A stretch of 64,000 nucleotides of DNA from Mycolicibacterium sp. P1-18 (GTDB taxonomy: Bacteria > Actinomycetota > Actinomycetes > Mycobacteriales > Mycobacteriaceae), in NCBI RefSeq assembly GCF_008329535.1, contig NZ_NPKR01000003.1, positions 558,001 through 622,000 of the forward strand. Reading direction: 5' to 3'. Below, piece after piece: positions 49,835-63,903 of this stretch. A model generated the notes under the pieces. That model worked only from the letters and a program-made list of their open reading frames with translations, searched no databases and was not told the origin of the DNA. Each line of letters begins with the position of its first letter. Position 1 is the stretch's first letter. A program made the translations under genes and the position numbers.

Positions 49835-52375
49835 CTACCCCATCCGGCCCGCGTCGACCATCCGGATCACCGCCGTGCCCTCCTCGTCGGAGGCCTCCAG
49901 GTCGACTTCGACGTCGAAGCCCCAGTCGCGGTCACCGGCCGGATCGTCCAGGATCTGCCGGACGTCCCACCGGCCGGGTTGGCGGTCGACGATCAGGAGG
50001 GCGGGACCGCGGGCGTCCGCGCCGGTGCCCACCGACTCGTGCTCGTCGAAGTACTCGGCGCCGACCTCCGCCCAGCGTTCGGTGGTCCACCCGGCGTCGC
50101 CGTCGAGCTGTCCGAGGTCGTACCAGCGGCGGCGCGCGAAGAGTTCGACCCGCCGGAACAACGCGTTGCGGACCATCGCGGTGAAGGCCCGCTCGTTGCC
50201 GGTCAGCGGACGCGGTCGGGCCGGCACCGCCACCGGGGCGTCCAACGGCTGGTCGGGGCTGGTGAGCTGCTCCCACTCGTCGAGCAGGCTCGAATCCACC
50301 TGGCGGACAAGCTCTCCGAGCCACTCGACGACGTCGGTGACCTCCTCGGTGCGGGCCGAGGCGGGCACGCCGGAGCGCAGCGCCTTGAACGCGTCGGACA
50401 GGTAGCGCAACACCGCTCCCTCCGAGCGGGTCAACGCGTAGACGCTGACGAACTCGCGGAACGTGAAGGCGCGCTCCCACATCTCGCGGACGATCGACTT
50501 CGGCGACAGCTGACCGTCGGCGGCCCACGGGTTGCTCTGCAGGTACACGTCGTAGACGTGTCCGAGCACGTCGGCCAGCGGCTTGGGGTAGGTGACGTCG
50601 TCGAGCAGCGCGATGCGCTCGTCGTACTCGATGCCCTCGGTCTTCATCGCGGCGACGGCCTCGCCCCTGGCCTTCTTCAGCTGCGCCGACAGGATCTGCC
50701 GCGGGTCCTCCAGCGTCGCCTCGATCACCGAGACCACGTCCAGCGCATAGGTTTCCGACGCCGGGTCGAGCACGTCGATCGCGGCGAGGGCGAACGTCGA
50801 CAGGGGCTGGTTGAGGGCGAAGTCGGGCGGCAGGTCGACGGTCAGGCGATACCGCCTGCCGTCCGGCTCCGGCTCGGGCAGCCGTTCCAGCACCCCGGCC
50901 TGTAGCAGCGACCGGGCGATGCCGACCGCCTCCCGGATGTGCCTGAGCTGACGCTTTCGCGGCTCGTGGTTGTCGGTGAGCAGCCGTCGCATCGCGACGA
51001 ACGGGTCGCCGGGACGGTCCACGACGTCGAGGATCATCGCCGTGGACACCCGCATGTTGCTCGTCAGCGGCTCGGGCGAGGCCTCCACCAGGCGGGTCAT
51101 GGTCTTCTCGCTCCACGGCACCATGCCCTCGGGCACTTTGCGGCGCACCAACTTCCGGCGCTTCTTCGGATCGTCGGCGACCTTGGCGAACTGCTTGAGG
51201 TTCTCGACCTCGTGTTCGGGCGCCTCGACCACGACGGTGCCCGCGGTGTCGTAACCGGCCCGCCCGGCGCGACCCGCGATCTGATGGAATTCGCGTGCGT
51301 TGAGCAGCCGGGTGCGGGTGCCGTCGTACTTCGACAGCGCCGAGAACACCACCGTGCGGATCGGCACGTTGATGCCGACGCCGAGGGTGTCGGTGCCGCA
51401 GATGACCTTGAGCAGCCCGGCCTGCGCCAGCTGTTCGACCAGTCGCCGGTACTTGGGCAGCATGCCCGCGTGGTGGACGCCGATGCCGTGCCGGACCAGA
51501 CGTGACAACGTGGTGCCGAAGGCCGACGAGAAGCGAAAGGCGCCAATGAGTTCGGCGATGGCCGCCTTCTCCTCCTTGGTGCTGACGTTGACGCTCATCA
51601 ACGCCTGCGCCCGCTCCAGCGCGGATGCCTGGGTGAAGTGCACGACGTAGACGGGGGCCTGCTTGGTGTCGAGCAGGTCCTGGATGGTCTCGTGCATCGG
51701 GGTGGTCGCGTAGTAGTAGTGCAGCGGCACGGGCCGTTCGGCGTTGGCGACCAGCGCGGTGGTCCGGCCGGTGCGGCGCGTCAGGTCCTCCCGCAGGAAC
51801 GTGACGTCGCTCAGGGTGGCCGACATCAGCAGGAATTGCGCCCGCGGCAGCTCCAGCAGCGGCACCTGCCAGGCCCAGCCGCGGTCGGGGTCGCCGTAGA
51901 AGTGGAACTCGTCCATGACGACCAACCCGATCTCGGCGTCGGCGCCCTCGCGTAGGGCGGTGTTGGCCAGCACCTCCGCGGTGCACGCGATGATCGGCGC
52001 CCCGGCGTTGACCGAGGCGTCACCGGTGAGCATGCCGACGTTGACCGCGCCGAACACGTCGCACAGGGCGAAGAACTTCTCGCTCACCAGGGCCTTGATC
52101 GGTGCGGTGTAGTAGCTGCGCGACCCGGCCGCGAGCGCTGCGTAGAGTGCGCCCGTGGCGACCAGCGACTTGCCCGATCCGGTCGGGGTGGCCAGGACGA
52201 CGTTCGCGCCGCTGACCATCTCGATCAGCGCCTCCTCCTGCGCGGGGTACAGCACGGTGCCACTGGCCTCGGCCCAGGCGGCGAACGAGGCGAACAGTTC
52301 GTCGGGGTCGGTGCCCTTGGCGCGCAGCGTGGACAGGTCGCTCGGGTCGGGCAAGAGGGCTGGCGGGGTGGTCAT
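49835..52375 (-). CDS. DEAD/DEAH-box helicase with DUF3516 domain
   Basis: 846 aa from ATG 52375. Helicase motifs: ATPTGSGKS (Walker A, about 62-70), DEFHFYG (motif II), SATLSD (motif III), and QIAGRAGRAGYDT (motif VI). The C-terminal half is the actinobacterial DUF3516 region. Related to Ski2/HelY-type RNA or DNA helicases. Its biological role is not established as far as I know. Confidence 0.93.
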   Translation of the reverse strand: MTTPPALLPDPSDLSTLRAKGTDPDELFASFAAWAEASGTVLYPAQEEALIEMVSGANVVLATPTGSGKSLVATGALYAALAAGSRSYYTAPIKALVSEKFFALCDVFGAVNVGMLTGDASVNAGAPIIACTAEVLANTALREGADAEIGLVVMDEFHFYGDPDRGWAWQVPLLELPRAQFLLMSATLSDVTFLREDLTRRTGRTTALVANAERPVPLHYYYATTPMHETIQDLLDTKQAPVYVVHFTQASALERAQALMSVNVSTKEEKAAIAELIGAFRFSSAFGTTLSRLVRHGIGVHHAGMLPKYRRLVEQLAQAGLLKVICGTDTLGVGINVPIRTVVFSALSKYDGTRTRLLNAREFHQIAGRAGRAGYDTAGTVVVEAPEHEVENLKQFAKVADDPKKRRKLVRRKVPEGMVPWSEKTMTRLVEASPEPLTSNMRVSTAMILDVVDRPGDPFVAMRRLLTDNHEPRKRQLRHIREAVGIARSLLQAGVLERLPEPEPDGRRYRLTVDLPPDFALNQPLSTFALAAIDVLDPASETYALDVVSVIEATLEDPRQILSAQLKKARGEAVAAMKTEGIEYDERIALLDDVTYPKPLADVLGHVYDVYLQSNPWAADGQLSPKSIVREMWERAFTFREFVSVYALTRSEGAVLRYLSDAFKALRSGVPASARTEEVTDVVEWLGELVRQVDSSLLDEWEQLTSPDQPLDAPVAVPARPRPLTGNERAFTAMVRNALFRRVELFARRRWYDLGQLDGDAGWTTERWAEVGAEYFDEHESVGTGADARGPALLIVDRQPGRWDVRQILDDPAGDRDWGFDVEVDLEASDEEGTAVIRMVDAGRMG

Positions 52376-52444
52376 CGTGGGTCCAGCCTGCCCGACCGAC
52401 CGTCGTTGGAGTAATTCCGCCGCGACGGGGGCATTCCCGTCACC

Positions 52445-52603
52445 ATGTCCAGGCGAAACGAGTACACCGGCGACACGTGCGCCTGCGGGCGACCCACCTA
52501 CTACCGGGTGGTGCGGGTCGGGGACCGTCCCGAGTCGCGCCGCGGACCGTCCTGTTGGTACGACGAGTGCGCCGAGCACGACCGCTGGCAGGAGCGTGGC
52601 TAG
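52445..52603 (+). CDS. Tiny Cys-rich, zinc-ribbon-like protein
   Basis: 52 aa from ATG 52445 to TAG 52603. CACGRPTYY near the start and SCWYDECAEH near the end give four Cys and a His in a pattern able to bind one zinc. The charged, well-composed sequence (MSRRNEYTGD... RWQERG) looks like a real protein. It sits between the divergent helicase and the FAD oxidoreductase and is easily missed because of its size. Confidence 0.5.
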   Translation: MSRRNEYTGDTCACGRPTYYRVVRVGDRPESRRGPSCWYDECAEHDRWQERG

Positions 52604-52631
52604 CGTCTGAGCGCTCTGTCAGACTTCCGGG

Positions 52632-54002
52632 GTGCCTCCCGTCAACGGCTTCGTCTCCCACTGGTTCGACAAGATCCCGTCGCCGCGTACGGCGCTGCCC
52701 GGGGACCGGGACGCCGACGTGTGCATCGTGGGCGCCGGATTCACGGGCTTGTGGACGGCGTACTACCTCAAGCGTGCCGACCCGACGCTGCGCGTCACCG
52801 TCCTGGAGGCGCGGTTCGCGGGGTTCGGTGCGTCGGGCCGCAACGGGGGCTGGCTGTCGGGGATGGCACCCGGTGACCGGCATGCGCTGGCCCGAGAGCG
52901 TGGCCGCGACGCGGTCGTGGCCTGGCAACGGGCGTTGATCGAGGCGATCGACGAGGTCGTCGACGTCGCCGACCGCGAGGGCGTCGACGCGGGCATCGTC
53001 AAGGGCGGCACCCTGCAGATCGCCCGCAACGCCGCCCAGGCCCAACGGCTCGCCGAACGGCGCGCCGAGGAACGCAGCTGGGGAATCACCGACTTCACCG
53101 AGTTGACGAGCGCCGAAGCGGCGCAACGGGTTCGGTTCTCGCGGGTGGTCGCAGCACACCACACGCCGCACTGTGCCCGCATCCAACCGGCCGCACTGGC
53201 CCGCGGCCTGGCCGACGTCGTGGAACGCCTGGGCGTCGACGTCTACGAGCTGTCCCCCGTCACGGAGATCGCCGCGGGTCGCGCCACGACGCCGACGGGC
53301 ACGGTCCGGGCGCCGGTGATCCTGCGCGCCACCGAGGGGTTCACGGCGGGGTTGCCGGGGCTCAAGCGGCGCTGGCTGCCGATGAACAGTTCGCTGATCG
53401 CGACCGAGCCGCTCGGCGCGGAGGTGTGGGACGCCATCGGGTGGGAGGGCCGCGAGACGGTCGGCGACATGGCGCACGGATTCTTCTACGCCCAGCGCAC
53501 GGCCGACGACCGCATCGCCATCGGCGGCCGCAGCGTGCCCTACCGCTACGCGTCGCGGACCGACGTCGACGGTCGCGTGCCGCAACGCACGATCCGAGAG
53601 CTGACCGCCGTGCTCCACGACGTCCTGCCCCAGGTGCGCGACGTGCCGATCGCCCACGGCTGGTGCGGTGTGCTGGCGGTCCCGCGGGACTGGTCGGCGG
53701 GCGTCGACTTCGACCGGACGACCGGCCTCGGCTGGGCGGGCGGCTACGTCGGACACGGCGTCACCGCGACCAACCTGGCCGGGCGGACGCTGGCCGATCT
53801 GGTGCTCGGGGAGAAGACGCCGCGGACGGAGCTGGCGTGGGTGGGGCACCGGTCGAAGAACTGGGAGCCCGAGCCGGTGCGCTGGCTCGGCGTCCGCAGC
53901 CTCTACCTGGCGTACAAGGCTGCCGACCGGCACGAGTTCGGCGGTCGGACCACCACCTCGCCGATCGCCAGGGTCGCCGACCGGATCACGGCCAAGCCCT
54001 AA
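52632..54002 (+). CDS. FAD-dependent amine oxidoreductase (DAO family)
   Basis: 456 aa, GTG start. FAD loop VGAGFTGLWTAYYL with G34, G36 and G39; GFGASGRNGGW is typical of gamma-glutamylputrescine oxidase-like enzymes; GWAGGYVGHGVTATNLAGRT closes the FAD site. It should oxidise an amine or amino acid with release of peroxide. Substrate unknown. Overlaps the SRPBCC gene by 4 nt. Confidence 0.9.
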   Translation: MPPVNGFVSHWFDKIPSPRTALPGDRDADVCIVGAGFTGLWTAYYLKRADPTLRVTVLEARFAGFGASGRNGGWLSGMAPGDRHALARERGRDAVVAWQRALIEAIDEVVDVADREGVDAGIVKGGTLQIARNAAQAQRLAERRAEERSWGITDFTELTSAEAAQRVRFSRVVAAHHTPHCARIQPAALARGLADVVERLGVDVYELSPVTEIAAGRATTPTGTVRAPVILRATEGFTAGLPGLKRRWLPMNSSLIATEPLGAEVWDAIGWEGRETVGDMAHGFFYAQRTADDRIAIGGRSVPYRYASRTDVDGRVPQRTIRELTAVLHDVLPQVRDVPIAHGWCGVLAVPRDWSAGVDFDRTTGLGWAGGYVGHGVTATNLAGRTLADLVLGEKTPRTELAWVGHRSKNWEPEPVRWLGVRSLYLAYKAADRHEFGGRTTTSPIARVADRITAKP

Positions 54003-54460
54003 GTTGCCTCGGCGCGCGCCTTCAACCGCTGCAGCGTCAGCTCGATGTTCTTCGCGTTCTCCGACGTCCGGTCGGTGACTCCCGTGGCGATGCCGGCGGG
54101 TTTCCGGAACCAGCCCGGCCGTCGGTCCCAGGTCTGCTCGGTGACCAGGCAGCCGCCGTCGACCGGTTCGATGTCATAGCGCCAGTGCGCCACGGGGACG
54201 ACGAAGAGCTTGACGTCGAAGGCGAACACCCGGCCGGGCTCGGCGTTGGTGACCGTGCACGTGGTGGTCCACGACTTGCCGCCGTTGGCATTGCGACCCT
54301 TGAACACCGCACCGGGCGCGGCGCCGTCACCCCGGTGCCACTGCATCGCGTCGGCTTCCTCGGCGAGCGTGGCCATGGTGGGAAGGTCGGTGACGAGGGC
54401 GTACACGTCGGCGCAGTTGGCCGAGATGGTCACCGACGCCTGCGCCGAGGGTTCAGTCAT
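53999..54460 (-). CDS. SRPBCC (START-like) family protein
   Basis: 153 aa from ATG 54460. Helix-grip fold suggested by VTISANCADVYALVTDLPTMATLAEEADA and the long beta strands that follow, with a C-terminal helix (NAKNIELTLQRLKAR). Common mycobacterial polyketide-cyclase/lipid-binding type. Ligand unknown. Confidence 0.87.
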   Translation of the reverse strand: MTEPSAQASVTISANCADVYALVTDLPTMATLAEEADAMQWHRGDGAAPGAVFKGRNANGGKSWTTTCTVTNAEPGRVFAFDVKLFVVPVAHWRYDIEPVDGGCLVTEQTWDRRPGWFRKPAGIATGVTDRTSENAKNIELTLQRLKARAEAT

Positions 54461-54520
54461 GGCGCGATGGTAGCGAGTGATTCTGGAAACAACGCCGGGT
54501 CGGACGACGTTGGTCGGTAG

Positions 54521-54892
54521 ATGAGCGAACGAACCGTCCTCGAGCCCACCGAACAGCACCCGATCACCGTCACGCCGACCGGCAAGCACGTCGTGGTCCG
54601 CGTCCAAGGGGAGGTGGTTGCCGAGACCGACGCCGCCCTGACCCTGCAGGAGTCGACCTACCCGGCCGTGCAGTACGTGCCCCTGGCCGACGTGGTGCCG
54701 TCGGCGTTGACGCCCAGCGACACCACTACCTACTGCCCCTACAAGGGCGAGGCGAGCTACTACCACCTGACCGCCGCTGGGCAGACGGTCGACGACGCGA
54801 TCTGGACCTACGTGCAGCCGTACGCTGCCGTCGACGCCATCGCAGGTCACGTGGCGTTCTACGCCGACAAGGCCGAGGTGGCGGTCGGATAA
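54521..54892 (+). CDS. DUF427 protein
   Basis: 123 aa. Small beta-rich DUF427 domain: VRVQGEVVAETDAALTLQE and the conserved TYCPYKGEASYY (residues 70-81), then HVAFYADKAEV. Function unknown. Nine bases separate it from the glycosylase gene downstream. Confidence 0.88.
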   Translation: MSERTVLEPTEQHPITVTPTGKHVVVRVQGEVVAETDAALTLQESTYPAVQYVPLADVVPSALTPSDTTTYCPYKGEASYYHLTAAGQTVDDAIWTYVQPYAAVDAIAGHVAFYADKAEVAVG

Positions 54893-54901
54893 TCTTTGGC
54901 G

Positions 54902-55810
54902 GTGTCGACTAGCGCCAGCGTCACCTTCGAGGGGCCCGCGAGCCCGTCGATGACGCTGTCCCCACAGCGTCGCGGCCCGGGTGACCCCTGCTACCAACTG
55001 GTCGACGGGGCCATCTGGAAGACCAGCCTGCTGCCCAGCGGGCCGGTGACGGCCCGCATCGCGACGACGGGCCGCACGACGGTCGAGTGCGAGGCGTGGG
55101 GGGCCGGTGCCGCCGAGTTCGTCGAGCGGCTGCCCGCCATGCTGGGCGTCGACGACGACCAGACCGGGTTCGCGCCGCAGGAGCCGACGATCGCCGCGGC
55201 CCACCGCCGGGTTCCGCATCTGCGTCTGGGGCGGACCGGGCAGGTGATGGAGGCACTCGTGCCTGCCGTGCTCGAACAGCGGGTGGCGGGCAAGGACGCG
55301 TTCCGGGCCTGGCGACTGCTGGTGACCAAGTACGGGGCGCCCGCGCCCGGTCCCGCTCCGGAACGGATGCGCGTCCCGCCGCCGGCGGAGGTGTGGCGGC
55401 GCATCCCGTCGTGGGAGTTCCACCTCGCCAACGTCGACCCTGGACGCGCGCGGACGCTGGTCGGGTGCGCACAGCGGGCCGACGCGCTGGAGCGCCTGTC
55501 GGCACGCCCCTCGGAAGACGCGCGGACCGCCCTGATGACGCTGCCGGGCGTGGGGATCTGGACCGCCGCCGAGGTCGCCCAACGGGCTTGGGGCGACGCC
55601 GACGCGCTGTCCGTCGGCGACTACCACCTGTCCAACGTCGTCGGGTCGACGTTGCTGGGCCACCGGATCGACGACGAGGAGATGCTCGAACTGCTGGAAC
55701 CGCTTAGGCCACACCGGTTTCGGGCCACCCGCCTGCTGGAGGTCAGCGGGCTGGCGCGCAACCCCCGCTTCGGCGCCCGCATGGCGATCCCGAACCTGCG
55801 CGCCCTCTAG
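54902..55810 (+). CDS. AlkA-like DNA-3-methyladenine glycosylase
   Basis: 302 aa from GTG 54902 (TTG 54896 also in frame). HhH-GPD motif LPGVGIWTAAEVAQRAWGDA, with the catalytic Asp in LSVGDYHL. N-terminal AlkA-like beta domain. Base-excision removal of alkylated bases is expected. TAATCT (54890-54895) lies 6 nt before the GTG, so it may also be made from a leaderless transcript. Overlaps the convergent DUF2461 gene by 4 nt. Confidence 0.88.
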   Translation: MSTSASVTFEGPASPSMTLSPQRRGPGDPCYQLVDGAIWKTSLLPSGPVTARIATTGRTTVECEAWGAGAAEFVERLPAMLGVDDDQTGFAPQEPTIAAAHRRVPHLRLGRTGQVMEALVPAVLEQRVAGKDAFRAWRLLVTKYGAPAPGPAPERMRVPPPAEVWRRIPSWEFHLANVDPGRARTLVGCAQRADALERLSARPSEDARTALMTLPGVGIWTAAEVAQRAWGDADALSVGDYHLSNVVGSTLLGHRIDDEEMLELLEPLRPHRFRATRLLEVSGLARNPRFGARMAIPNLRAL

Positions 55811-56454
55811 TCACCCAGTCGGGCGGCCACCCATTCGACCAGTGGCCGGGCCGCCCGCCAGTCGGCGCGCACCGCGTCGACGAACTCCGGCGTGTGGATG
55901 ACCGGCTCGAAGCCGTACTCCTTGGTGACGGTCAGCGAACGGTGCCGAAGGAGGTCGATGCGCGGATGGTCGGCGTCGAACCCGCGCGGCGAGGTCTTCA
56001 GGCGGTCGCCGCCGACGGTGAACCCGGCCCGGGTCAGCTTCGCCAGGATCTTGCCGAGCTGGTCACCGGTGAGGTCGTTGACGATCGACGCGCGGATCCT
56101 CGCCAGGTCGCCCGAGCTCGCGTCGTAGAAGCCGGCCCCGGTGCGCACCCCGCGGGCGGCGATCTCCACGTACCACCCGCAGGCGGGACCCGCCCCGACG
56201 TAGGCACCCTGGTGGGTCTTGTACGGCGTCTTGTCCTTGGCGAACCGGACGTCGCGGAAGGGGCGGAAGACCTTCGCGGTGCCGAACTCCGGTTCGAGCG
56301 CGGTCACGAGTGCAGTGGTCGGCGCCTTCACGCACGTCAGATAGACGTCCTTGTGGGCCTCCCAGAACGACTTGGTGTTGTCGATCTCCAAGTCGTCGTA
56401 GAAGTCGAGGGCCGCCTCCGGGAAACCGGCGAACCCGCGCGTCGACTCAGTCAT
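55807..56454 (-). CDS. DUF2461 protein
   Basis: 215 aa. Family features: FWEAHKDVYL near the start, VFRPFRDVRFAKDKTPYKTH, then GWYVEIAARGV and a C-terminal acidic/aromatic part. Widespread TIGR02453-type protein, function unknown. Confidence 0.9.
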   Translation of the reverse strand: MTESTRGFAGFPEAALDFYDDLEIDNTKSFWEAHKDVYLTCVKAPTTALVTALEPEFGTAKVFRPFRDVRFAKDKTPYKTHQGAYVGAGPACGWYVEIAARGVRTGAGFYDASSGDLARIRASIVNDLTGDQLGKILAKLTRAGFTVGGDRLKTSPRGFDADHPRIDLLRHRSLTVTKEYGFEPVIHTPEFVDAVRADWRAARPLVEWVAARLGD

Positions 56455-56554
56455 CAGGCGAGCGTAGCGATTTGATCACTCGGCGCCGCAGGGGTGTAAC
56501 TCGCGGTGCATGCGGGTAGGTGTCTTGGGAAGCTCGAGAAAGGGAGACATACGC

Positions 56555-57097
56555 ATGGCAGGATTCACGATTCCCGGAATTTCGGACAAGGATGCCGGTG
56601 AGGTCGCCAACCTGCTCCAGAAGCAGTTGAGCACCTACAACGACCTCCACCTGACACTGAAGCACGTGCACTGGAACGTCGTCGGCCCGAACTTCATCGG
56701 CGTCCACGAGATGATCGACCCGCAGGTCGAGCTCGTCCGCGGCTACGCCGACGAGGCCGCCGAGCGCATCGCGACCCTCGGCGCGTCACCGCAAGGCACC
56801 CCGGGCGCGATCATCAAGGACCGCACGTGGGACGACTACTCGGTCGGACGCGACACCGTGCTGGCGCACCTCGCGGCCCTGGACCTGGTCTACACCGGCG
56901 TCAACGAAGACACCCGCAAGGCCATCCACACGCTGGAGGACCTCGATCCGGTGTCGCAGGACATGCTCATCGGCCACGCCGCCGAACTGGAGAAGTTCCA
57001 GTGGTTCGTTCGTGCGCACCTGGAGAACTCCGGCGGCGACTTGGCGAACGAGGGTGAGTCGACCGAGAAGGGCGCCGCTCAGCAGGCCAAGAAGTAA
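56555..57097 (+). CDS. dps: DNA-binding ferritin-like protein Dps
   Basis: 180 aa from ATG 56555, with AGGGAG upstream. Ferroxidase ligands His39, His51, Asp66 and Glu70 are all present, as in M. smegmatis Dps1, and long stretches such as HVHWNVVGPNFIGVHEMID agree. The dodecamer stores iron, removes peroxide and binds DNA through a basic tail (GAAQQAKK). A weak SigF-like GATTT ... GGGTG pair lies upstream, not convincing. Confidence 0.95.
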   Translation: MAGFTIPGISDKDAGEVANLLQKQLSTYNDLHLTLKHVHWNVVGPNFIGVHEMIDPQVELVRGYADEAAERIATLGASPQGTPGAIIKDRTWDDYSVGRDTVLAHLAALDLVYTGVNEDTRKAIHTLEDLDPVSQDMLIGHAAELEKFQWFVRAHLENSGGDLANEGESTEKGAAQQAKK

Positions 57098-57123
57098 ATC
57101 CTCGGTTAAGCAAATAGCCGCGG

Positions 57124-57154
57124 CGGGCCCGCATCCCCTTGGGATGCGGGCCCG
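57124..57154. terminator. Terminator hairpin between dps and ClC gene
   Basis: CGGGCCCGCATCCC-ctt-GGGATGCGGGCCCG: a perfect 14-bp stem, 3-nt loop, between two convergent genes. Works in both directions; no U-tract. Confidence 0.85.
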
Positions 57155-57210
57155 AGTCGCGTGCTGGGCCAAACGTCAAGTGCGCCAACCCGTTCAAGGC
57201 GGCACGGGAA

Positions 57211-58626
57211 CTACTCGAACTCGTCCCTGGTGATCTTCGCGTCGCCGCGGCGTTCGGCCTCCGCGCTCTCGCGGTTGATCCGCTGGGACTTGTAGATCGA
57301 CACGTCGCTGCGCGTGATGAGCAGGTAGGCGATGCCGACGGTGATCATCGCGCCGGGCAGCACGGAGAAGGACCCGGTCATCTCGGCCACCATGAGCATC
57401 ACCGCGAGCGGTGCGTGCGCGACGCTGCCGAAGCAGGCCATCATGGCGACCACCACGAAGACGCCAGGGCCGTCGGGGATTCCGGGTAGTCCAGCGAGAT
57501 CGGCCAGGCGCCAGATCGCCGCTCCGACGAAGCCGCCGATCACCATGCCGGGCCCGAAGATTCCGCCGGAACCACCGGTGCCGATCGACAGCGACGTCGC
57601 GACGATCTTCGCCAGCGGCAGGATCAGGACGATCCACAGCGGGATGGTCATCAGGGTGTCCCGGGCCGACGCCAGCTGCACCCAGCCGTAGCCGCTCGAC
57701 AGGATCTGCGGGATGAGGAGTCCGAGCAGGCCGACCAGCAATCCGCCCACGGCGGGTTTGACGATCCTGCCGCCGGGCAGGCGGCGGGTCAGCGCGACGG
57801 TGCCGTAGAACACCTTGGCGTACAGGTAGCCGACGCCCGCCGAGACGACGCCGATCAGCAGGAACCACCCGAGTTGGGTGGGCACGAAGTCGTAGTCGCG
57901 CGCCACGAAGCCGAACAGCGGGTCGTACCCCAGGAGCGCACCGTAGACGGCGTACGCGGTGCCGGAAGTGATGAAGCCGGGGACCAGCGACCGGTAGTCG
58001 AAGTCCTCCCGGTAGACGATCGACGCGGCCAGGACGGCGCCGCCGAGCGGTGCCCCGAAGATCGCACCGATGCCCGACCCGATGCCGAGGGACACCGCCA
58101 CGCGGCCGTCGACGTCGGACAGGTCGAGCCGGCGCGCCAGCAGGGAGCCGAAGCCGGCCGAGATCTGCGCGGTCGGGCCTTCGCGGCCGGCCGATCCGCC
58201 GGAGCCGATGGTCAGGGCGCTGGACACCATCTTGACCAGGACCGCGCGAGCCCGGATGGACCGCGGATCGGTGTGGACGGCCTCGATGGCGCTGTCGGTG
58301 CCATGTCCCGCCGCCTCCGGCGCGAACTTCGCCACCAGGACGGCCGACACCAGCGCCCCTCCGAAGGTGACCAGCGGAATCGCCCAGGCCCGGCTGAAGC
58401 CGGTGGACCCGCGGTCGCCGCCCTCGGCCGCGGCGGTGGGCGGCCGGTACCCGCCCAGGTCGCCGAGGATGAACTCGCCCGCGTACTTCAGCGCCAGGTA
58501 GAACACGACGGCGCCGAGGCCGGCGATGATGCCGATCGCGACGCCCAGGATCAGCCACTTGCGCAGATAGCCGGAGTTCCTGACGAAGGCGCCCACCCAG
58601 CCGCCGGTGTTGCGAGCCTCGGCCAT
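57211..58626 (-). CDS. ClC-family chloride channel/transporter
   Basis: 471 aa with about 10-12 membrane helices. GSGGSAGREGPTAQ (glutamate gate in GREGP) and GTGGSGGIFGPGMVIGG are the canonical selectivity-filter helices; GHGTDSAIEA replaces the usual GSGIP loop, as in several bacterial ClCs. Proton-coupled chloride exchange or related anion transport is expected. No CBS domains. Confidence 0.92.
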   Translation of the reverse strand: MAEARNTGGWVGAFVRNSGYLRKWLILGVAIGIIAGLGAVVFYLALKYAGEFILGDLGGYRPPTAAAEGGDRGSTGFSRAWAIPLVTFGGALVSAVLVAKFAPEAAGHGTDSAIEAVHTDPRSIRARAVLVKMVSSALTIGSGGSAGREGPTAQISAGFGSLLARRLDLSDVDGRVAVSLGIGSGIGAIFGAPLGGAVLAASIVYREDFDYRSLVPGFITSGTAYAVYGALLGYDPLFGFVARDYDFVPTQLGWFLLIGVVSAGVGYLYAKVFYGTVALTRRLPGGRIVKPAVGGLLVGLLGLLIPQILSSGYGWVQLASARDTLMTIPLWIVLILPLAKIVATSLSIGTGGSGGIFGPGMVIGGFVGAAIWRLADLAGLPGIPDGPGVFVVVAMMACFGSVAHAPLAVMLMVAEMTGSFSVLPGAMITVGIAYLLITRSDVSIYKSQRINRESAEAERRGDAKITRDEFE

Positions 58627-59119
58627 GGGCGGATGCTAGCAGCGGCGGCAGTGCGTCCTGCGACACACGATCTGAGGGCCACGGGTCCCGTATGACGCGG
58701 TATCCGTGGCGGCCGTCCACGGGCGCGGTATCGGTCGGCGTCGGTCCGCGTCGCGGCGGGGTGCCGTAAGCCCTTGGCGAACAAGCAAACTCGAGTATCC
58801 AACGCCGACGCGTTCGACCGGCGGCGCGTCGACCCCCGTCAGGTCCGACGCTCACGTCCGTCACGGCCGCGTCGTGACGGCGCCGCCGGGCCGAGAATTG
58901 CTCCCCAGCAAATTTCTCCGGGGATCATCGGTGCGGGCCGGCCCCGTTGTCGATCTGCACAGCAAACTACGCGGCAACAGGTCGAGGGAACGCCAAACTC
59001 ACCTGGGTCGGCGTCGGCGCCGTCACCGGCGAACCCCGACAACGGATTTCGTCGTCGCCGCGACGCACTGCCCGCCGAGAGTTCGGATCGGCCCAGCAAG
59101 ATCGTTAGGCTTGACTAAG

Positions 59120-59150
59120 TTGGCATGTCAGGCGGGGTTTGTCATATCGT
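59120..59150 (+). promoter_or_regulatory. Candidate gltB promoter
   Basis: TTGGCA (59120-59125) and TATCGT (59145-59150, TANNNT) separated by 19 bp. It would give a leader of about 125 nt. Low confidence; the first half is only 4 of 6 to TTGACA. Confidence 0.3.
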
Positions 59151-59222
59151 TTCCTCATTCGTGGCGAGTGGGAAGTCCCGTCGTTCAGTGCTGCACGTAG
59201 ATCGACCCATCGCCCGCCGGCA

Positions 59223-59243
59223 ACAGCCGTCCATGACGGCTGT
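59223..59243 (+). promoter_or_regulatory. Hairpin in gltB leader
   Basis: ACAGCCGT-ccatg-ACGGCTGT: perfect 8-bp stem, 40 nt before the gltB start. Could be a translation-control or attenuator element. Confidence 0.4.
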
Positions 59244-59283
59244 CAGCATCAGGCTTCCATGAAGGTGTGAAGGGCAGGTGGGA

Positions 59284-63895
<4,612 letters not shown>

Positions 63896-63903
<8 letters not shown>

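Larger units (their letters stand above)
58627..59283. other. 657-bp divergent intergenic region upstream of gltB
   Basis: The longest gene-free stretch of the window. Open frames inside it (for example 58774-59118) are Arg/Pro-rich with no recognisable fold and look like chance. From about 59100 the composition becomes AT-richer and holds a candidate promoter and a hairpin. It may encode a long gltB leader or a small RNA. Confidence 0.6.

Noticed and set aside
56460..56520. SigF promoter before dps
   Set aside because: GATTT and GGGTG only partly match the GGTTT / GGGTA consensus; noted as weak in the dps entry.
58774..59118. 114-codon Arg/Pro-rich frame in the gltB upstream region
   Set aside because: TTG start, no RBS, no recognisable domain, competing frames of similar length on both strands.
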